DNA of 8,267 nucleotides from an uncultured Acidaminococcus sp. (GTDB lineage Bacteria > Bacillota_C > Negativicutes > Acidaminococcales > Acidaminococcaceae). The notes beneath the pieces were generated by a model. It was not told where the DNA came from and did no database searches. It saw only the letters and a program-made list of their open reading frames with translations. How positions within the stretch are numbered: the first letter of the stretch is position 1; each line of letters begins with the position of its first letter. The DNA is taken from the NCBI GenBank assembly GCA_900314165.1, contig OMUE01000238.1:1-8267 (forward strand), written 5' to 3'. The position numbers were made by a program, and so were the translations under genes. Below, piece by piece: positions 5,478 through 8,267 of the stretch.

Positions 5478-6197
5478 CTACTCCTCTCCCATACCATAAT
5501 ACTTCAAGCAATCTTGACTATAAGAGCCATCCGGGTTGTACATCACCAGAGGTGGCAAGACCTCCAGCCCCGGATGGCCCCCTTTCACAAACTCTGCCAG
5601 AAAGATCCAGGCTGGCCGATCCACATAGGCGTGAACCCATTGCAGCCGTTTCAGCTCCAACTGGTATTTCAGGCCCAGCTTTACCGCGTCCGTAAACCGT
5701 TCCGGCAGCTGGACCAGGGCAAACCGGCCTTTCGTCTTCAGGGCAAAGCTGGCCGCCTGGAAGAAATCCTCCAGGGTAGTGCCCACCTCGTGGCAAGCCT
5801 CCCGGCCAATCTGGCGCCGGCGCCCACCGATGCGGTAGGGCGGATTGGCCGCTACCAGATCCAGGGATTCGCTTTGAACCAGTTCCTTGACGTTTCTCAG
5901 GTCCAGCACTTCTGCCCGGACCCTTTCCTGCAGTTGATTCTTCTCTATGCTCCGCCGCAGCAGCTGCACCACGTGTTCGTTTACATCGATGGCCAGCACG
6001 GAGGCTGCCCCCCGGTCGGCCAGCATCAGGCTCACAGCCCCGGTGCCGCAACCCAGCTCCAGGGCCTTGCATTTCTTGATCACATGGGGAAAGGCCGCCA
6101 GAAAGATGGCATCCGTCGTAAAGCAGAATTCTTTGGCGTCCTGCCAGATATACAGTTTCCCACCGGGCAGGCTGTCCAGCCGTTCCGTGGTCTCCAT
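5478..6197 (-). CDS. trmN6: TrmN6-like SAM-dependent methyltransferase (YabB/YfiC family)
   Basis: A 239-residue class I methyltransferase. LELGCGTG at 46-53 is the S-adenosylmethionine-binding loop, D71 the likely acidic ribose ligand, and NPPY at 118-121 the signature of exocyclic N6-adenine methylation. The family includes E. coli YfiC, which makes m6A37 in tRNA-Val1, and Bacillus YabB, which sits in the same gene neighbourhood. The tRNA target is inferred from family and context. Its ATG (6197-6195) shares one base with the TAA of ricT in the sequence TAATG, and the upstream Shine-Dalgarno match is weak (AAGGCAG). It is therefore probably translated by termination-reinitiation. Confidence 0.88.
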   Translation of the reverse strand: METTERLDSLPGGKLYIWQDAKEFCFTTDAIFLAAFPHVIKKCKALELGCGTGAVSLMLADRGAASVLAIDVNEHVVQLLRRSIEKNQLQERVRAEVLDLRNVKELVQSESLDLVAANPPYRIGGRRRQIGREACHEVGTTLEDFFQAASFALKTKGRFALVQLPERFTDAVKLGLKYQLELKRLQWVHAYVDRPAWIFLAEFVKGGHPGLEVLPPLVMYNPDGSYSQDCLKYYGMGEE

Positions 6198-7030
6198 TAG
6201 TCTTCTGCCTTAGAGGCTTCTACGATTTCCTCCCAGGCTACGCTGATCCGGTTGCCCGGGGACAGCTCTACTACCACGGTCTGATCCCGCCGGCTGATGC
6301 TCATGACCATGCCTTCGCCGCCAGGAGTGACCACCTTCATGCCCGGTTTCGGCACCGTCACATGTTCCTTCTTCTTCTCTTTCTTCTTGCCGCTGTACAG
6401 TTCGCTTTCATATTTCAGGCAGCAGAGCAGCCGGCCGCAGATGCCGGAAATCTTCGTAGGGTTCAGGGACAGGTTCTGTTCCTTGGCCATGCGGATGGAC
6501 ACCGGTTCAAAATCCCCCAGGAACGTAGCGCAGCACAGAGGCCGGCCGCAACAGCCGATGCCCCCCAGCATCTTCGCTTCGTCCCGGACGCCGATCTGGC
6601 GCAGTTCGATACGGGTGCGGAAGATGGCAGCCAGGTCCTTGACCAGTTCCCGGAAATCGATACGGCCATCAGCCGTAAAGTAGAAGATGATCTTGCCCAC
6701 GTCGAAGGTATACTCCACCTTCACCAGGTGCATATCCAGTTTCCGGGCCGCAATCTTCTTTTCGCAGATGGCAAAGGCCTCGATTTCCTTCCGGTGGTTC
6801 TCTTCCACCTTCCGGGCATCGGCTTCCGTAGCCTTCCGCTGGACTTCCTTCAGGGGAGAAACGATTTTGTCATCCTCCACGTCCTGCATGGGAATCACGA
6901 CTTCCCCATATTCCACCCCTCGGGCTGTTTCCACGATCACATGGTCCCCTTTGGTCAGTTCATAGGGCCCTGGGGAAAAATAATATATCTTGCCGGCTTT
7001 TTTGAACCGGACTCCTACAATTGTCTGCAC
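6197..7030 (-). CDS. ricT: RicT (YaaT), PSP1-domain RNA-processing and regulatory factor
   Basis: A 277-residue cytoplasmic protein. In Bacillus subtilis RicT joins RicA and RicF in an iron-sulphur complex that assists RNase Y in mRNA maturation and affects sporulation, competence and biofilm formation. The PSP1 region is recognised by GIGCCGRPLCC at 157-167 and SGICGRLLCCLKYE at 195-208. The cysteines C160, C161, C166, C167, C198, C203 and C204 are consistent with cluster binding. A lysine/glutamate-rich linker (215-222) separates this from a C-terminal region with VVTPGGEG near 233-240. The start codon is GTG (7030-7028), overlapping the holB stop by one base as TAGTG, with a good AAAGGAG about 8 nt upstream. 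RicA and RicF are not in the window. Confidence 0.93.
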   Translation of the reverse strand: MQTIVGVRFKKAGKIYYFSPGPYELTKGDHVIVETARGVEYGEVVIPMQDVEDDKIVSPLKEVQRKATEADARKVEENHRKEIEAFAICEKKIAARKLDMHLVKVEYTFDVGKIIFYFTADGRIDFRELVKDLAAIFRTRIELRQIGVRDEAKMLGGIGCCGRPLCCATFLGDFEPVSIRMAKEQNLSLNPTKISGICGRLLCCLKYESELYSGKKKEKKKEHVTVPKPGMKVVTPGGEGMVMSISRRDQTVVVELSPGNRISVAWEEIVEASKAED

Positions 7031-8079
7031 TAGTCTTGCTCCTTTCTCAAGCGATGGATCTGTAAAAACAGGTACTCCAGCACCAGGCGCCTGGACACGA
7101 AGGACTGCAGCCCTCTGCGGGCCTGTTCCACCAGGTCCAGGGAGCTGCGCAGCCGTTCCGTGGTCCAGCTGTCAAAGCACCGGATAAGCCTCTGGGTAAT
7201 GTCTTCATTATATAAGGGTACGTCTGCGTGGCTGGTCAGCAGGAGTCCGTCCCGCAACAGCAGCGTCAGCAGCTCGATAATCACATTGTTTTCCTGGGCA
7301 TCTTTCTTGTCCAGGAAGGCTTGGCCAGCCAAATCGTTCATAAGCTTGCCGCCGTCGATTTTTTCCAGGATGGTCAGCAGGGATTCCCGCAGCGTCAGAG
7401 CGTCCAGCCGGAATAATTCCAAGGCTTTCCCTGCAGAACCACCGGCCAGGGCAGCCAGTACGTCCCTATCCCTTACCCAGCGGGCCTGGACCTTGTCCAA
7501 AGGCTCCTCCGCCAGGCTGGCCGGCACCTGATCCGAAGTCAGGGTTATGGAGGCCATGACCCGGGCTGTGTCTGCCCGGCTGAGAGCCTGGAACCGAACC
7601 CCGATGACCCGGGAACGGATGGTGGGCAATAGCAGCTCCGGTGCATCTGCTACCAGGATGAACAGCCAGTACGCCGGCGGTTCTTCCAGCAGCTTCAACA
7701 GGCTGTTCTGAGCCTCTTCCCGCATGGCCTGGGCATCCTGGATGATACAGACCTTATATTTGGACAGCACGGGAGCAAATGAAGCCTTCGTACCCAGCTG
7801 CTGGATCTGCTCCAGTTTGATGGAATGGCTGGTGCCCTCCGGCGCTACCTGGATAAAATCCGGATGAGTGCCGTTCTCCATGGCCCTGCAGCTGTCGCAA
7901 TGGCAGGGCTGTAACGGATCTGCCAGGCACATGAAGCTCTTGGCAAATTCCCGGGCCAGTTTTGTCTTGCCGATTCCTGCCGGCCCGTAGAACAAAAGGG
8001 ATGGCGTCCTGTGGCCTTCTGCCAGCATATTCTGCAAAAATTGTTTCGTATCCTTATGCCCTATGACCTCGTCCCACAT
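7030..8079 (-). CDS. holB: DNA polymerase III subunit delta' (HolB), clamp-loader subunit
   Basis: A 349-residue AAA+ clamp-loader protein that helps load the sliding clamp onto primed DNA. Walker A is GPAGIGKT at 32-39. A zinc module uses C51, C59, C61 and C64. The Walker B position reads IIQDAQAM at 112-119, not a catalytic DEAD/DExx form. NSLLKLLEEPP at 125-135 is highly typical. The position of the usual SRC motif reads SRV (156-158), with the arginine kept but the cysteine replaced by valine. LAGGSAGKAL at 211-220 resembles the family's later AAA+ signature. ATG 8079 is the first start after an in-frame stop; its Shine-Dalgarno (AAGGGA, about 11 nt upstream) is mediocre. Its stop overlaps ricT. 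In Bacillus tmk-darA-yaaR lie upstream; that side is outside the window. Confidence 0.93.
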   Translation of the reverse strand: MWDEVIGHKDTKQFLQNMLAEGHRTPSLLFYGPAGIGKTKLAREFAKSFMCLADPLQPCHCDSCRAMENGTHPDFIQVAPEGTSHSIKLEQIQQLGTKASFAPVLSKYKVCIIQDAQAMREEAQNSLLKLLEEPPAYWLFILVADAPELLLPTIRSRVIGVRFQALSRADTARVMASITLTSDQVPASLAEEPLDKVQARWVRDRDVLAALAGGSAGKALELFRLDALTLRESLLTILEKIDGGKLMNDLAGQAFLDKKDAQENNVIIELLTLLLRDGLLLTSHADVPLYNEDITQRLIRCFDSWTTERLRSSLDLVEQARRGLQSFVSRRLVLEYLFLQIHRLRKEQD

Positions 8080-8103
8080 GCTTGTCCGTATCCCTTCAAT
8101 TCA

Positions 8104-8128
8104 AACCCAGCCTGTCCAGCGGGCTCCT
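8104..8128. repeat. 25-bp leader repeat, copy 1 (before the CTGACNT tract)
   Basis: This matches 8165-8189 at 21 of 25 positions, sharing GTCCAGC and the terminal CTCCT. Each copy is followed directly by a heptamer tract, but of a different heptamer family. On the minus-strand RNA both copies can form the same short AG(C/U)C-GGCU stem. Confidence 0.65.
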
Positions 8129-8161
8129 GACTTCTGACGTCTGACTTCTGACGTCTGACAT
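8127..8161. repeat. Heptanucleotide tandem repeat CTGACNT, five units
   Basis: Five exact 7-bp units run CTGACTT, CTGACGT, CTGACTT, CTGACGT, CTGACAT. It is a second heptamer family, distinct from CTCTTCR, and lies 47 bp upstream of the holB start, in the probable leader of that transcript. Confidence 0.85.
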
Positions 8162-8164
8162 CTT

Positions 8165-8189
8165 AACCAAGCCCGTCCAGCAGACTCCT
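8165..8189. repeat. 25-bp leader repeat, copy 2 (before the CTCTTCR tract)
   Basis: Second copy of the unit at 8104-8128, with 4 mismatches in 25. It runs straight into the CTCTTCG tract beginning at 8188. Confidence 0.65.
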
Positions 8190-8215
8190 CTTCGCTCTTT
8201 ACTCTTCGCTCTTTG
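8188..8215. repeat. Heptanucleotide tandem repeat CTCTTYR, four units
   Basis: The units are CTCTTCG, CTCTTTA, CTCTTCG, CTCTTTG, then a decayed CTTTTAC. It is the same family and orientation as the tracts at 1696-1723 and 4602-4629, but it lies on the 5' side of the holB unit. Confidence 0.8.
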
Positions 8216-8237
8216 CTTTTACCAAGTCTAACAATTT

Positions 8238-8266
8238 ATCATACCGTATTTATATAAATTTTTCCA
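8238..8266 (-). promoter_or_regulatory. Candidate promoter for the holB unit
   Basis: On the minus strand TGGAAA (8266-8261, 4 of 6 to the -35 consensus) is followed after exactly 17 bp by TATGAT (8243-8238, 5 of 6). The surroundings are AT-rich. Transcription would begin near 8230 and run through both heptamer tracts before holB, giving a leader of about 150 nt. If upstream genes such as tmk are co-transcribed, this would be an internal promoter. Confidence 0.4.
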
Positions 8267-8267
8267 G

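Noticed and set aside
5289..6200. A 303-codon open frame on the plus strand
   Set aside because: It is antisense to rsmI and trmN6, both of which carry diagnostic motifs; no ribosome binding site or family resemblance was seen.
6362..7033. A 223-codon open frame on the plus strand
   Set aside because: It is antisense to ricT, which has the complete cysteine-rich PSP1 signature.
8104..8215. CRISPR array
   Set aside because: Units are 7 bp and directly tandem with no spacers, and the 25-bp leader occurs only twice. No cas gene is present.

Overview
The window looks like chromosomal DNA of a low-to-moderate GC member of the Bacillota. The reasons are the order holB-ricT-trmN6-rsmI (a Bacillota housekeeping cluster), the strong GGAGG-type ribosome binding sites, and the RicT (YaaT/PSP1) protein. 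GC content, gene content and AT-rich intergenic repeats make me think of the Negativicutes (Acidaminococcus-like gut anaerobes). That is an impression, not something the sequence proves.

Layout. Bases 1-577 hold no protein gene. They contain a segment that can fold into nested helices (1-225, possible structured RNA) and a 188-bp foldback element with 28-bp terminal inverted repeats (269-456, MITE-like). A single plus-strand gene, ada (612-1622), follows: a three-domain fused DNA-alkylation sensor and repair protein with its own extended -10 promoter. All remaining genes are on the minus strand. A two-gene unit (4340 down to 1754) encodes a YfcC/DcuC-type membrane carrier followed by an M20-family amidohydrolase. 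The ribosome binding site of the second gene overlaps the stop codon of the first. A tight four-gene unit (8079 down to 4644) encodes HolB (DNA polymerase III delta'), RicT, TrmN6-like tRNA methyltransferase and RsmI (16S rRNA methyltransferase). Its first two junctions are 1-nt stop/start overlaps and its last is a 3-nt gap.

How the genes work together. The carrier and hydrolase probably form an uptake-and-deacylation pair that delivers amino acids from N-acylated or conjugated precursors; the substrate is inferred. The holB cluster combines clamp loading in replication, RNA maturation (RicT) and two RNA base- or ribose-modifying enzymes, as in other Bacillota. The Bacillus genes yabA and yazA are absent from this interval. 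Ada would sense methylated DNA phosphates and repair O6-methylguanine.

The most unusual material is intergenic. Heptanucleotide tandem tracts (CTCTTCR) lie in three gaps, all in the same orientation. In two gaps they form part of a composite with an AAGGAGCTGTG-type terminator hairpin and a second small hairpin. The gap before holB carries two different heptamer families, each behind a copy of the same 25-bp leader. With the foldback element at 269-456, this suggests a genome rich in small non-coding repeats. I found no new protein-based system in the window.
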